The translations under genes were made by a program, and so were the position numbers. 64,000 nucleotides of DNA, taken from positions 4,851,001 through 4,915,000 of the forward strand of contig CM020513.1 in assembly GCA_009823395.1 (NCBI GenBank), read 5' to 3'. A model generated the notes under the pieces. The model had not been told where the DNA came from. It ran no database searches and was given only the letters and a program-made list of their open reading frames with translations. Source of the stretch: Thamnaconus septentrionalis. Taxonomy: Eukaryota > Chordata > Actinopteri > Tetraodontiformes > Monacanthidae. The number at the start of each line of letters is the position of its first letter. The first letter of the stretch is position 1. Of the stretch, positions 24,844 through 38,300 are shown piece after piece.

Positions 24844-25922
24844 TTAAGTTTCAAATATCATGGTCCTGGTCATATGCATGCGCATTAAATTACCACATGT
24901 CTCATAAAGTGACTCATGTCATATGAATGCCATCAATCATCGACTTGCTGTGACTTTATGGTGCCTCCAGGCTGTTGTTAAAGGAAACCACAAAGCCAAT
25001 TTGGAGAGGTCTTCGTTTTGCTTTGATTTGTCTCGCTCGACTGAAGTGGATGTCACTTAATTGCCCCGCCCCCACACACACATGCCTTGAGGTGAAAGTT
25101 GAAAATAATAATAAAAGGTCCAGGTCTGAAGCTCACTGTCGAACACAGTTTTACTCCCGCTTCTGAGTCTGAGTCTTCTGAGTCTGACGGATACCTTTAC
25201 TATCCTTTACCTATACAGTGTTTCCTCTTTTTTTGGTCTGTGTGTGTGTGTGTGTGTGTGTGTCTACCCTCACAGCTGCTTCACATAATTGGCTGTTTGT
25301 GTTTATTCCAGACAAAAGGAGCTCAAAGGTGCCGTAATTAATTCATGCCTGAGGCTTAGACCTGAGACTGTTTTCCCTTTAAATCAGACGCAGCTACGAG
25401 ACAATGTGGGAGTGGAGCAGCAGCAGCAGCAGCATACATTTGACTTCACTTCTGTCCTCCTCCACGCTGCAGGCAATCAGTCATAAGAGAAGCGCCTCAG
25501 TTGTTGAACAGGTTTACAGGCTGGTGAAGAGTTTTTCAAATGTTAATTATTCACTTGCAGGAATACATCTATGTGCAGTATATATGTGTCCATGCGTTTG
25601 TGTGGAATACCCATACAAACGCAACTGAAGTTTCCAACTTTACTCTCTTGGCTTCACTTGGACGAATGAACATTTTTATGCGTCTGATGTTCGTTCAGTT
25701 GAAAGCATCAGGAGAAAATTCTGTTTGTGTAGCTGCCGATGAGCCAGGACATCCTTTCAGTGGTTTTGTTTGCTTTGATTTGGTTTTGTCGGTGCAAGTT
25801 AATATTATCGTAAAAACTTGGCAGGCAGTCCTTAAAGAATGTTCCCGGTTGTTGATTCGTCTGCTCCGACTGATTTTCTGGGCGAACTACGAGTTCACAA
25901 AGTACGAAGTGACCATGCGCAG

Positions 25923-25967
25923 CCAATGGCGGGAGCTCCTCAAAGTGGAATGCGGTGGTTATAAATA
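25923..25967 (+). promoter_or_regulatory. CCAAT box and TATA-like pair (weak promoter candidate)
   Basis: A CCAAT motif in agccaatggcgg (25923-25927) is followed about 36 bp later by ttataaata (25959-25967) in GC-richer DNA. The spacing is compatible with a core promoter, but no transcript or downstream exon can be defended. Confidence 0.2.
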
Positions 25968-26151
25968 CGCCCCTGTTCACTTTGCTATGACACGATCTCA
26001 GCTGCCAAGTGCGCCATTGGAAAAACAAATAACCCAACAAATCAGGACCGTGTGCGTGGCGCAATAATCAAACAGATTATGACTGTCTACTTGCTAATAC
26101 CAACGGACAAAAGAAGCCCCGCCCACTAACATCCAGCTTTTTGTTTTCAGT

Positions 26152-26182
26152 GGGAAACGAGGCAGAAACCTCGTTTATTCCC
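26152..26182. other. Short strong hairpin
   Basis: Arms aaacgagg (26155-26162) and cctcgttt (26169-26176) pair perfectly around a 6-nt loop, and ggg/ccc can close the base after a small bulge. Role unknown. Confidence 0.6.
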
Positions 26183-29100
26183 AGGTGAAAATGGGTCTTG
26201 CCAAAGTCGCAGGTATTAACGGGCTCGTTGGCTCTGATCGGCCAAGATTTTGTTCCTTTTGTCCTCGAGCTTTGAAGTCTGGGATGCTGCTGCATCAGCA
26301 GACACCCAAAGGCCTTGATGAAAAACCGGCTAGCTGGATTCTGTTACAAGAGTCAGACATACGTAATGAAGCACAGAACAGATTTTTACTTGCTTCCAAT
26401 AAGGCTTCTCACTGGTTTATATCCTCTCTAATCATCTTTACCCCATTATAAAAGACAGCTTTGGTGAAGTTAGCAACACCAAAACAGGCCCTTTATCCAT
26501 TTTCTTTGTCTCACGTTGCGGCTGCCTTCACCAACACCATCGGCCAAATGGAAAGCACTGACGGCCTCGATCGAATGTCAACAAAAATGCAAAAACAAAA
26601 GGAATACAACTGGAAAGTCTTATAATGGACAGAAAATGGTTGTGAATTTGACGTTATGGTCATAAATGTACACAAGGTGTGATGTCACGTTGGACCTCTT
26701 ATGGTCCAGGTGTTTCTGTTGTTTTGCGGCTACTTGCTTAATTCCCACCTGCGTTAGTAAAATTGTTGCTAGATGGGTGTTTTTCAGTGATTTATGGATT
26801 TATGAGTGGTGGTGCAAAAGAAAATGAGACGAGCAAAATTCAATCAATGTGAGGAATGTGAAGTTTTGGTAAAATTTTTCATCATTCATAACAAAAAAGA
26901 ATTTCATCACTCGCCAAGACCAGTTTAAGGAATCACTTAACAGCTAAGCCTCTCCACATTATGCGATTTCCCAATAGTCATTTTTTTGTGTTTGGGTAAT
27001 TGTTGTTAGACATTGCCACCTCATTCTGACTCAGCCACAGACGTACACCAAGACGTGAATTTGAAAGAAAAAAAATTGCGTCTGTACCCTCAGGTGCTAA
27101 AACTTTGTGAGCACAGGTGGCCATCAGTCAACAGTCAACAGTTGCTCCAGACGTTTAGCTGTTTAGGTAACACAAAGGAGAGATTTTGCCAATTTTACAA
27201 CGGTGTGAAAATAAAAGTCTAGAGAAAAGATCTTCAGGTCTTTGGCAGTATGCTAGAAATGAGTGTAAGGCCAGCGGTTATATAAACAAAGCAAATTAAA
27301 GAAGTTCATAAATCAAATAATATTAGGCAAATGAAAATCCAACCCTTTCCAACAATCAGGTTTGATTTGTTTTGTTTTGTTTCATTAATTTGATTTTCTT
27401 GTTGAGTTTTAGCAAACAGACTGTTTTTCATAAAATGGCCCAAAAAAACAGAAAAACACATACATGTAGAAAAAGCCAAAAACGTCCTCAGAGACATCTC
27501 AATTTAAAAGGCAGGCAATTTTGTTCAACATGTGTAAATTGTTGACTTTAAGGCTCATCTTTTAACAATGAGCATCATAAATCCATTTCAATGTGTCTGT
27601 CTCACTTTTTATCCGACATTCCTCACATATACTCTTCTTTTGCTCCTCAAGTCCTGCGATCGTGTGCGAAGACAAACAGCATTCCCACGCTAACCCAAAG
27701 GCCTGGGTGTGCTTATCGAAAAACAAATGTGCAAATTTTGCGGAATCCACTGAGGGAAGAGCATGTCAATAGGGTGAAAGAGAGTGTGTAAAGCCAGCCT
27801 TTCATCAGTCAGAGCTCGTCACTGGCTATCGCAACGAGGTAAGGACGAGTCAATACGGCCTGCTTGCTATGCTAAAGGTTGCTGAGGAGATATGTGGTGA
27901 GGGTCGAGCGCTGAATTTCAACCACTTTGCTGGTTTCAGCCAAAGCTATTTTCCTCCCAAAGTTTCCCAAAATCCGAAATTTGGATACATATATATATTT
28001 TTACCGTCTCCATAAACTCCTGGTACACTGTTATTAACACAAACAATGAGATTAAGAAGTCGAGTCTGGATGTCCTTAAAGAGACGTATGACTAGAATTA
28101 TGGCTAAACACCGCTCAACAGCTGGGGCTCGGGCTGTGCTGTGTCAAATTTGTCAAAAAATATTGTTTTCAAAACTGTAACGGAATCCAGACACTGTGGG
28201 GTTTGGCTTCTTGCAAAATCAAAGAAGACAAACTTTTGAAGCTAAGAACTTCTGCGACTCAGTCAAGACACAGACCAGAGCAATAACATCGGACAGGTCT
28301 GACAAATACCAGCAACAAGACTATTACCTACTTTTTCATCATATCCTTCTCTGTTTTCTCTCCACTCTTCTGTTGCTTCTTCAGTGACGACAAACACAGG
28401 CTGACTCCTTTTGTGACCCCCTTCCCAAGAGGGTTACAGGCAGGCAACCAAAATGAATTGTTCTATATTGAGCCTACAGAGGGCGCTGTGTTAACGGTAG
28501 GAGCGCCACAGTTCATTTCCTAACATTCTTCTTTGTATAAACTACACACGCTGCTTCGAATAAGCGCAAATATTTTACAAACCCCGTGAGTAATCGAGCT
28601 GTTTTTGTTCTGGTGGCCAAGCTAACGCTAAGCAGAAGCTCCTTGTGCAGAACCGGCAGAAGACCAACAATCCATGTTGGCCAAATTAAGTAGGAATACG
28701 CAAGAAACGAATCCAAATCGAACTCACATTCGAGGATTGATGGCAGCGAGATCTGAGTGATGCACTTAGACGCGTCTCAGTGTGAGCGCCGCCGCGGCCA
28801 CCTCGGCTCGGATTTCAAAGCCTGCTTTTGTCTGACTGGAAATGTGACACACAGGGACGTAAAACTCCAGAGCGGCAGAAGGGACGGCGTCGCAGCCGAG
28901 TGGAGATATAGATCTTCATTGTTGCGCTCCCTCATACTTAGCGACTCCCACGTCGTTTCCAGAGCAACACGCTGGGAACAAAAGTTGGAACAAAAAAAAA
29001 AAAATCAAATGATTCACATGAGATCGACGGCAGAGCCTTTTGATGCGATGGTCCACATAAAACACGAACTCTTGGGTGCACTTCGGTCTGTCAGTGCAAA

Positions 29101-30116
29101 CATCCCACATCAAGGCTTCCGCAAGAGATTTACGAGCAGCAGAAGAAATTATTCTGTGAGCGCAGCGCCAGTTAATGGGAAGTAAAGTGGAAAAAGCAGA
29201 CGGCAGGAGTAGAAAACCAAAGAAACCTCCGGCTCAGTGTTCCAACAGGTGATTGCCACTTGAGAGGAGACTTTTCTGTTCCCAGAGTTTTCTGGAACTG
29301 GGCCAAAAAAATAAAAATAAATCACAAGCTCACTGTTATTGTACAGTTTACACCCCAGGAAGTGTTTTTTTTTAATCGTCAGCTGTTGAGCTTTAAACTG
29401 CACACCAGGCTTGAAACCTGAGATCCAAAGACATGTTTCGTGCGCTGTATAAATCAGAATTAGTTGGCATGAATATGGGCCTGTGTGAGACTCATGACTT
29501 TCCTTATTTTCTGATGAAAAAAAAAAACACAGGAAAAATGTGCCTTCTTTCCCTGGAGGTGTGTGGAATATCATTTCCCCGAACATCTTGCCCTTCAACT
29601 AAAAACAGATTTCACAGATGTTTTTTCCTGTGCCTTCTTGTTCCGGTCGCGTTGCATCGCATCGCATCTCGTCTTCTGATCTGATGGTCTTGACATGTCC
29701 TCATCGCAGGTGTTTGTTACCGTCATTGTTTCATAAGTGAGAAAGGAACAGCTGTCTCTCATGTCACAACTACTGAGAGACGCAGCAGCGGCTTTTGTTT
29801 TGCCTTTTTTTTTTGTTGCTTGCCAGCTTTCAATATTATCATGTTTCGCCTTTAAAAAGCCAGTCAAAGGCGGGAGTGAAAAGCAATGCGGCGCTTTATT
29901 CAAGTCCAGATAACACGGCGACACCCAGCTGACTCTGTGACGCATCAGCATTCTACGTGTTGCGTGGATATTTTGGGAATTTTCTCTTTTTGTCTCTGGG
30001 TTACAATTGTAAAGTAACACCTTTTTTTTCTCTTTTTTTTTTTTTACTTTAAAATGACAGTTCAGAAATTTTCCATTTCATCTCTTCAGGCATTTTTCCT
30101 TAGGCTCGCTAGGTGA

Positions 30117-31507
30117 CATCTCGGTACGGTACGTGTCGGTAATCAGGCATTTCCACAAGAACCAGCACGGTCCCAGGGGTTACGATTTTGGTACCTGCCT
30201 CGTTGGGGTTCCAAGCGAGCTGAGCTGAGACCGTAAGGGTGAAGTAGCTATGTGCAGGGCACTGATTGGGGAAGAGTTTTGACGAAAGCCAAAGGTAGTC
30301 TTTCACGAAAGACCAAAACAGCCATTTTTAAATGCCCCGCGTGTGGATTTTTACATTTTGACGTATTAAAAACTGAAAAGCTTATGAAACTGTACAATGG
30401 GCGACAAAGAACTACAGACGTTTCTGTTCTCTGTGGCAGAAGAAAAAGCTCAAAGAGAGAGCTTTGAAAAGAACGCAATGAAAAGCCTTCCTGGTTTCGC
30501 AGCCGGTGGCTGTCGCTGTACAGCGAAACAGTGTCCGGAGAATTAAAAACAAAAATGCAGAGTGACTACCGAAGCACCAAGTGTGACAGTGGCGGTCCTG
30601 TCAGTATGCCTCCAATTGATCATGCGCCCTGGCAACTTGACCAAAGGGCCAAAGTAGCCATGCGCTATTACCCGGGAGTGTGGGGTTCGAAGCCCGCCTG
30701 GGCCCTCTGTGCCTTGCCACACAAGGACTACAACACTCGGAGTGGAATGAATAGAGAAAATGTTGGAGGTTTGTTCAGCCTAATGCGGATGCGATGGAAC
30801 ACCGGCGCGGTGGGCAACGGGAGTGAGACGGGTTCGACTCGGCCGGTGGACGACAAGAGAATAGTCGGCCACGACACTATTTGAAAACATGCATGAGGAC
30901 TGTAAATGTGTTTTGTAACCTCAAGCAACTTTAGTTTGAAGGCTATTTGCAAAGTACAGCCGCTGAATGGTGTCGATAAACCGTTAGCCACCACCGCTAA
31001 CTCCGTGCTCTGCTTGTGTTTTGTTCGCTGGCAGCGAAACTTAAGAGGCGGCGATTCTGACTCGCAAGTTTAGTAAATTTCACTCCTTATAGCGATTTTA
31101 ACACTGCTAGCTTGTTAACACCGGTCGAACAGAGCTGTTGTTGTCTTGTGCTTTGTGTGGACTTAAGTTGTGCGGTTATTCTTGTCTAATAATAAACGAC
31201 TGTGAGACTCAAGTGATCGTTTCATCGTCTATATTTTCTCTGCTAGGACAGTGTTTTGATACAAGTCAACAGTATCAAACAAAATAATTCTAAGCCCTAC
31301 TAAAATGTCTTGCACAAAACAAAACAAACCACGGTTAATACAAAAAGTAAATCCTATGGTTTTGGGGACACGGGAGGCACAAAAAACGTCCAAGGACCTT
31401 CGGTTCGCCTTGCAACCGTGACTCCGCCCACACTCAGGTACTGGTCAGGCTTATGGAAATGCTTTCCAGCCGAGCTGTCCTGTACCGTGAACGGCTGGCA
31501 CTAGCCG
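30117..31507. mobile_element. Probable DNA transposon with inverted subterminal homology
   Basis: Sequence near the left edge (cggtacggtacgtg ... ggcatttccacaagaacc) is similar, in reverse complement, to the right edge (ggcttatggaaatgc ... cctgtaccgtga). The interior is GC-richer, with possible remnants of an old coding region and a 3' part with aataataaacgactg. No transposase domain is identified and exact ends are unclear. Confidence 0.45.
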
Positions 31508-34500
31508 TGCAGGGCTAGTTAAAAAACGCCTTTAGTAACTGGGGGAATGAAACCCTTGCAGGCCTGTTACACAGCCTTGATCAGTTTGAGTCATATTTTT
31601 TACTTTTAAAGAGTTTGGTTGCCCAGAAATAAAATTGTGAGAGGGGTCTTGACACATGGCCTAGTGGAACACCTTTTTCCAAGTTTTCATATATTCCAGA
31701 CATATATATACAGTTTATGTGTTGTGTGTATAATTGTGTTGTTTGTCGTTTCCAAGACCTTTAAGTGACCTTTTAGTTGTCCCAAATTCAGATATATATT
31801 TTTTTTAATTTTGAAACTTCTTAGGACAGACAGCAAGATAAAATAAATAAGTAAATATTGAAATTGGTTTATTGTCAATAAAGACAGTAACCGTGTCTTC
31901 ACTTTGTAAGTCTGTAAACATCTCTGTGAGTCCAGAAGGCTCACGGAAGGAGAAAGTCAGGAGGCAACATGTTGTAGAACATTCGGGACACTTTCTCCAT
32001 CTGATTAGAATATCAGCCCACCAGATGGGCTGATTAAGCCCACGGCGGGCCTTGTGCGGGGGCGAGGTGCTGCTGACCAGCGTTCCCTTTGGAGTGGAGC
32101 GAAAAAATTTTTACAAAAAAATTGGCCGCACAGGAACTGGAACCTTTCCAAGTGATGAAAGCCTTTAAAGAGTGATTCATCTGAAAGTGGTGAAGGCCTG
32201 AATGCAGCATCCAGGGGCCACTGAGTCACTAAGACGCAGTCACAGCTGACCTCAGATCAGATGACGGAGGGGCGGGGGGGGGGGTGACTGTCAACTGCTC
32301 CCACTCTCAGGCTTTCGAGGTGACACCGAAGGAGAGGAGAAGAGCTCTCCACGCTCTCCCGCCGTCTGGCTGATTCATCGTCCTCGCCGTGGAGCGACCG
32401 AGCCAGCCGAGCTCCTTCTGCCACCTCCACAGTTCAGAGTCAGTTCCTGTTGTGACGCCAGCGGATCCTCGAGCTGAGTTACCGCAGAAAAGGTCGACCT
32501 TTCACATGTCTGCGTGTTGTGTGTTCTTATGAAGACCACTCGTTTCACCGATGTACTGATATCATACCAATAATAATACCGATATCACGTGGCGCCGATA
32601 GATCACCGGAGTTTTTGATCTGTGATGTGATCACAACTCGATTTCTGGGGACCTGCCGCCGTCTCCTGGGAAATGTTATTCCAGTGGGTTTTAGTTCCCA
32701 GTCCAATATGTCTGATATCGTGATATTGTGGGAACATTATCGTGATAATGTTCCGACAGATGATGTAGTTAAAAAAGAACACCACGCACGCTGCTAGGCT
32801 GAAAAAAGAAAAAAAAAAGAAACCTTGCGTTTCATTGTGAATTACGCATTTATAAGTTGTGCAAGAGTAAATTTTATGGATTCCGAGTCTTTATCGTAAA
32901 TAAGTTGAAAAGACTCTGCAGTCCAGACGCCCAGACTCGACTTGTCTTCCTTCTCCTACGTCTGTCTCCAAACTCAGATCTCTTACCTGCCTTAACTGTG
33001 ATTGGACACTGTAATTTGATTGGCTGACTGCTTGGCAGCTGGATTGTGGCGCACCCAAAAAAAAAAAATACAAATTCCCAGTTTGGGAAACAAGAAACAT
33101 TCAGAAGGAGATGAAAAAGACCACCTGCGGCTGCCGTTCGGGGAACCTTGAACATTGTTCTGCTGGGATCAAACCCCAGAATGCATTATTTTGGACAAAC
33201 TTGCTCGCTCCTCTTTTTATTTACGGTCCACGAGGAAAGTGAAAATAAGAAAATAAAAAAATAATAAATCGCAGGCCCCCATAGCTGAGCTGAGTACTCA
33301 GCGGGTCCAAAAGAATCAAACCAAGGAACAAAAAAAGAAAAAAAACAAACAAACAAACAAAACAAAAACACATGGAGGATTCCAGACCACATAGTTATTT
33401 CTGGACTGACTTTTATTCTTTGTTGTCTTGTGTAACTCACTGCCAATTACAGCCCCACCCCAGTCCCCTCCTTTCAATAACTGCTGTTTATTTGCAGCTT
33501 GAAAAAAAAATAATCTGTCTTTGTTTACATGAAGAGATGCACTTCAAACGTGCCTGTACTTACTACTGCCTGTAGCTCCGCCCCCTCACCTGTCTCTTCC
33601 CCTGTCTTCCTGACGGGGGCCTTCTTCCCTTTCTCCAGGTAAAAAAAACAACAACAAAAAAAAAAAAACAGTCAATATTGGGAGGCGGCCTGCGAGACCT
33701 TTCACAGGAGTATTACAGCACAGGCTGGCGCTCCGATAAGCTTCCCGTTACGTCCTCTCGGGACGGGGCTGGCCGGGTTTCGCGCTCGCCACCTGGGCGG
33801 CGAGTCATTCTCCTCTGGCCACAGGGAAGAGACGCAAAGGCAAAAGACCCGGATCAGCAGTCTATTGGCGAGGGCTATTAGTAACCTTAGAGCCTCTGAC
33901 CTGTGACTAGGGTAGCGTGCTGATTCCCACACACACACACACACACTAGCCGCAGTGGGAGGAGGCTGATGACGAGAGTTTAAAGGTTTTGTGTCACGCA
34001 GCAAATAGAGTAGAAGATTTTTCTATCTAGATATTGTATTTGCATACATTGATCACCAGATTAATTATATTTACATTTAAGTCACAACGGGTCGGCCAAA
34101 AAAGAAAAAAATATGAAAGTGAGAAAGGCCTTGAGTGGAGTGGACGAATATTTTCGATCTTTAGCCCAGATTCTGTCCTGGGTTTTACTGAAAGAATTTA
34201 TCTGCTGGAGAAAAAATTATAGCAGAAACAATTCAAGGTCACAAAAACGCATTCGCAGTGGCAAAAATTTGAAAACACCTCCATCTGTATTTAAAAGTTT
34301 CGCTTTTTTTGTATAGGTGACACTGGACCTGCATTTACTGTATTTTATATAATCTCGCTGTATTGCGGAGCGTTAGCATCCACAGCCATCACGACACGGC
34401 GACGATGAGTGTGATGGCTCTATTACTCAGCACACACACACACACACACACACGCACACCGACTTGAGCACCCACCCACTGGAAGGCAAAAGTGAGAATG

Positions 34501-34738
34501 ACAGAGAGAGGCGCTGAAGCTGGTGACGCGCATCTCAGCTCAAAGGATAATGGAGGTGCAATTACACAAGTGCCGCTCCGCAGGTGGGACAGAAGCACTC
34601 GCCCTCTCTTGTATCTGTGTGTCTGGAGCCACATTCACCTCCCAATGTCACTGCCTGATGAAAAAAGCAGCAGGAGATTGACTCCAGTAATGCAGGGGGA
34701 CCCTATGGTTTTCCAGACTGGAGGTTCAGAGGCTCTTT
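31508..34738. other. Non-coding stretch; no supported gene
   Basis: Holds a palindrome at 32731-32754, gatatc-rich DNA at 32555-32760 (possibly old transposon sequence), AAAC repeats at about 33340-33365, poly(A) at 33656-33669, and CA repeats at 33928-33946 and 34431-34458. No exon is supported. Confidence 0.4.
32731..32754. repeat. Perfect palindrome with 11-bp arms
   Basis: Arms ggaacattatc and gataatgttcc around a 2-nt spacer. It lies in DNA rich in gatatc and gtgatatt motifs and could be the remnant of a transposon end or a dyad binding site. Confidence 0.85.
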
Positions 34739-35320
34739 GGCCTTGTTCAGACTGCCAGCCAAAATCCAATTTTTAGCCCATCCAGATTGAAACCAGATGG
34801 CTCTTTTGTAGTCTGAGCAGTCACAAACCACATTAAGGTCGTAGTTTTGAATCGTATTTGACCAGTCAGTGTGAACAGCTCCAAACACACTGATGGGTTT
34901 CGACTGTCCGTGACGTCACTCTACGCGACGCAAGAGCCAATGCGCAGAGAGTGACATTCCTGGTGCGGAGCTGTAACGTCATGGAGCAGACAGAAGCAGT
35001 AGAAAACAGCAGTGCCTGGACAGAGGAGGAAACTCATTGGCTCATCAGTGTGTGGGGGACACTGTAGCTCCATTCAAGCTCCAGGCCATGTAGCGCAACA
35101 AGTGCCGCTGTCGCACACTACACGCTACGCTGGACGACGCCTCCGCTCCCACGTCGTTGCTACAGCAACCTGTCAGATGGGTCAATAATGTGGCCCTGTG
35201 TGAACACAGCCACATCCAATTTGGACACTTGCTAAAACCAGTGTGGACAGTCAGCCCTAAACATTGATTTGAGAAGGAATCTGATTGGAATCAGATTTGC
35301 CTGCAGTCTGAACACAGCCT
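34739..35320. mobile_element. Non-autonomous DNA transposon (about 580 bp MITE)
   Basis: Terminal inverted repeats share tgttcagactgc: left ggccttgttcagactgcc, right (reverse complement) ggctgtgttcagactgca. Subterminal ccaattt motifs also recur inverted (near 34760 and 35216). The interior holds the start of a small reading frame at 34981. Target duplication not clear. Confidence 0.75.
34981..35067 (+). pseudogene. N-terminal remnant of a Myb/SANT-like DNA-binding protein inside the MITE
   Basis: ATG at 34981 opens a 28-codon frame, MEQTEAVENSSAW followed by TEEETHWLISVWG, then a stop. The W-TEEET-LI--WG pattern is the first helix of trihelix/MADF-type Myb-SANT domains, common in host genes and as the second protein of PIF/Harbinger transposons. 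A one-base loss in a G-run near 35056 ends the frame early. Fragment only. Confidence 0.5.
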
Positions 35321-38300
35321 TGGTGACAGCAACTACTCCCCCTGTCACCAACAGCAGCATCAGCCAAAGTCTGAAATTAAAGAATTCTCAGCCGCCGGGA
35401 GAGAAGAACTGAACTTTGTGGAGTGGAGTGAGATCCAGGGTTGGATTCCCATATTGGAGCTCCTCTGCAGGTATTCTCCTCTGCAGCTTCTCCCACCAGT
35501 GGCCAGAGAGTGAGTGGTGACTCCAAACTGTTTGCACGAGTGTGTGAGGGTGTTTGGCTGTTTGTGTGTCTCTCTGTGTGGCCCCATCAGGACAAGCGTT
35601 GATGATGAAACTGCTCCGGGATGAAAGTTGAACCCTCCAGAATTCTGGCTCCAATGAGCGAGACGACTTGCGTTCAGACCGGATGTGCGCATGAGAAAAC
35701 CGGGGCCCAGGAGGTTTGACACCAGAGTTAAATCTGACTTGAGTGATCTCGTAGTGCGGCGTCGGCTCAGTCGAGATCTCCGAGCTGTATCTTTTTGTGT
35801 GTGTATTATTGTTGTACTTCACATCTAGCTCAATCCTTCTGCTGTAAAACAGCAAAATAGGGAAACAAAAAGAAAGAGGCGCATCCTGTGAAACGTTATT
35901 CAAAACTGTTGTCGTGAGTGAGCAGCAGCACTGGAGGAGGAAGATCTGAGCACATTTGTCTCCGAATGGGACGCAGCACAGAGTGTGAAAACTGAGAAAG
36001 AGAACAAAAACAAAACAAAAAATAAACGAGATCTTACACGAAAACGCTGTTTTAGAACCAATGGGCATTCTTCAGTGTGTGAGGGACGTATCGATCGAGC
36101 ACAAAGAGGCGGCGATTTGTCCGTCCGCTGGAAGCTCCGCTGTCATTGGCTCGCTGCAGCTGGAAGCCATCTTACTGGGGGGGGAGGACGAAGAATTCGG
36201 GGGTTCCCGGTGGCAGAGGATGAAAGATGAAAGTCGGGGTCGAGGGAGAGAGAGTCCTCAAGTCCATGTTTAGAAAAGTAGGGAAAACGCTCCCACGGGA
36301 GCCGTGTCGGATGGGGAAGGGGAGGGAAGAGTTGGCGGCAGCGGTGGTGGTGGTGGGGTGTCGGGTCATTTCCTGTCCTAGCGAGGTGCCCTCGCTCTTA
36401 AATGAGCAGTGGAGCGTGACAGCCTCCGCTGAACTCTGCTGACTCTGTTTGTTACGGGTGTAATAAAATAAGAGGAAAACATGTCAATATGCCTCACTGT
36501 CCTCGGGGCAAATGCCCAGTTTTATTCTTACCTGGTCCGACAGCAACATCAGTGAAAGGACGAAAAGCGGTTCAGTCTTCATGTGGAGTTCAGAGGAGAC
36601 ATCAGCAACGTGCGTGACATCAAATAGACAACACATAGGTTCAATCTCCAATGAAGAAACAACAGCAGCCAACAAAACAAACGCAAAAAACTCTCAACTT
36701 TGTTGAGGCCAGAAAGGGAATCGCAGAAAAATCACTCCGGATTCTTTAAAGAGGCAGAGACAAAAACAGACCATCCACTAATCCTTTTGTGAGGTTTGGG
36801 GCAATTTCCCCTCGTTTTCTAACAAAATGTTTGTTGAATTTCCCAGCATATTTTGTTGCTTGACTTCTTTTTTCCAGCACGTCCCCACCAATGCACTCCA
36901 ATGGCAGCTTTTTTATAGCGCCAAAAAAGTACTTTTAGTACTTGTAGCACTTTTTAGTTTTCTTGAAGGTGGCGTCAGGAGGAATTGTCGATCTCCACAA
37001 TTGCGTTGGTCAATGAAGAGAAGAAGAAGGTCCATTTGATGTACGGATGCTGCGGCGCAAGCATGATTTAGCGTGTTCTGTCCTGTTAAAGATTATAATG
37101 ACAGCCAGCAGTGGAAGACCGTAGCCGCATGCTAGCTGCTAACCCCTGCAGAGGTTGGGCAAATGTTTTTCACAAGGAAAACCCAAAGCAAAATCATCAA
37201 AATGCCAAGCAGTACTGCGTCTCCTATAAAAGCTCAAAAAGCCTTTCCAGTCAGCCTGCAACCATGTGAGTTATGCAAAAAAGCTTCATTTTCCCACCAG
37301 AACACAAAAGAAGGTTAGAACAGAACTGAGGCCGCGGAGCCTCGACGTCGGAGGGTGAAATAACAACTTGCTATTTTGAGAATATTACAACATTTGATTG
37401 AGGACCCAAAGCAAAGTTTATTTATTCCACCTGATTGCCTTTTCCCACTACGTCATCGGTCTGATTTGCAGAACATGGAACTGAGAGCTCGGTGGAAACA
37501 GTGGCAGCCGTGGACCCGAGGAACTCTTTAGCCAGTGACGGGAAAGGACCCCAGACTGAGAGGACCTGGTACTTGTTGTAGAGAAATGATAAAACACGCG
37601 CAAAGAGTTGCATACAAACACAAATTGGATACACACACAAAGATTGTTACAATGTTTCTTTCTCAGCCATCCAGCTGAATGTCCCTGCATGTTTTTTTTT
37701 CATGAATTTAAATGCAGTGACTGTTCGGAACTTCCAAAACATTCCAGATTCATCTGAAACACGACATCCTAACAATACAGCTGCACATCAGGGGAGGGCC
37801 AGGACAGATACACCTTCTTGACTCTGCAACTTTAAATGTCTTTTTATTCAGCTGCATTGCAAGGAGTCAATTAGCGTCCATGAATTCATTTTAATAAGAG
37901 CGTATTTTGTTGCTTAAAAGCACAGTTGGACATCAAATACACAACATGCGGAATAGAAATCACTGCAAAACCACTTGAGGAATATTTACAGATGGAACAA
38001 ATGGGACAAATTTCAATGTTCTCCAATTATTTCCCGGTATTTTGTTAAATACCCCACTATATTTTGCTGCTCAAAAGAAATTTCACATATATAAAAAAAG
38101 ATGTTTTCATTGTTAAACGTGGACCTGGAAAGATTAATTTGAAGCATATAAGTAAAAAAGTAAATGTAAATACGTATGATGCTGTTGCCCCTGTTTTTAA
38201 ACTCTCTCGGCTTCCTGCTGCACTTCCAGGCTCCAGAAAGTGAAGCAAATACCTGCCATAAATAACAGACAGTCACTTGCTGCCATCAATCAGATACGTT

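Larger units (their letters stand above)
24848..30116. other. Non-coding stretch; no supported gene
   Basis: Contains (TG)n at 25239-25263, CAG repeats at about 25417-25434, poly(A) near 28990-29003 and A/T-rich tracts. An open frame of 175 codons at 25540-26067 has no recognisable family, spans a CCAAT/TATA-like pair and is not called a gene. A hairpin occurs at 26152-26182. The segment at about 24965-25105 is similar to 17105-17225. Confidence 0.4.

Noticed and set aside
25540..26067. 175-codon open frame on the plus strand
   Set aside because: No recognisable domain or repeated composition typical of a protein; it crosses a CCAAT/TATA-like pair and has no splice or homology support.
30640..30710. 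tRNA-like B box (ggttcgaagcc) and a second at about 30825
   Set aside because: No A box at the right spacing and no cloverleaf; chance matches inside GC-rich transposon DNA.
35388..36068. 226-codon minus-strand open frame
   Set aside because: Low-complexity, Ser/Thr/His-rich translation with no domain; no consistent splice signals.
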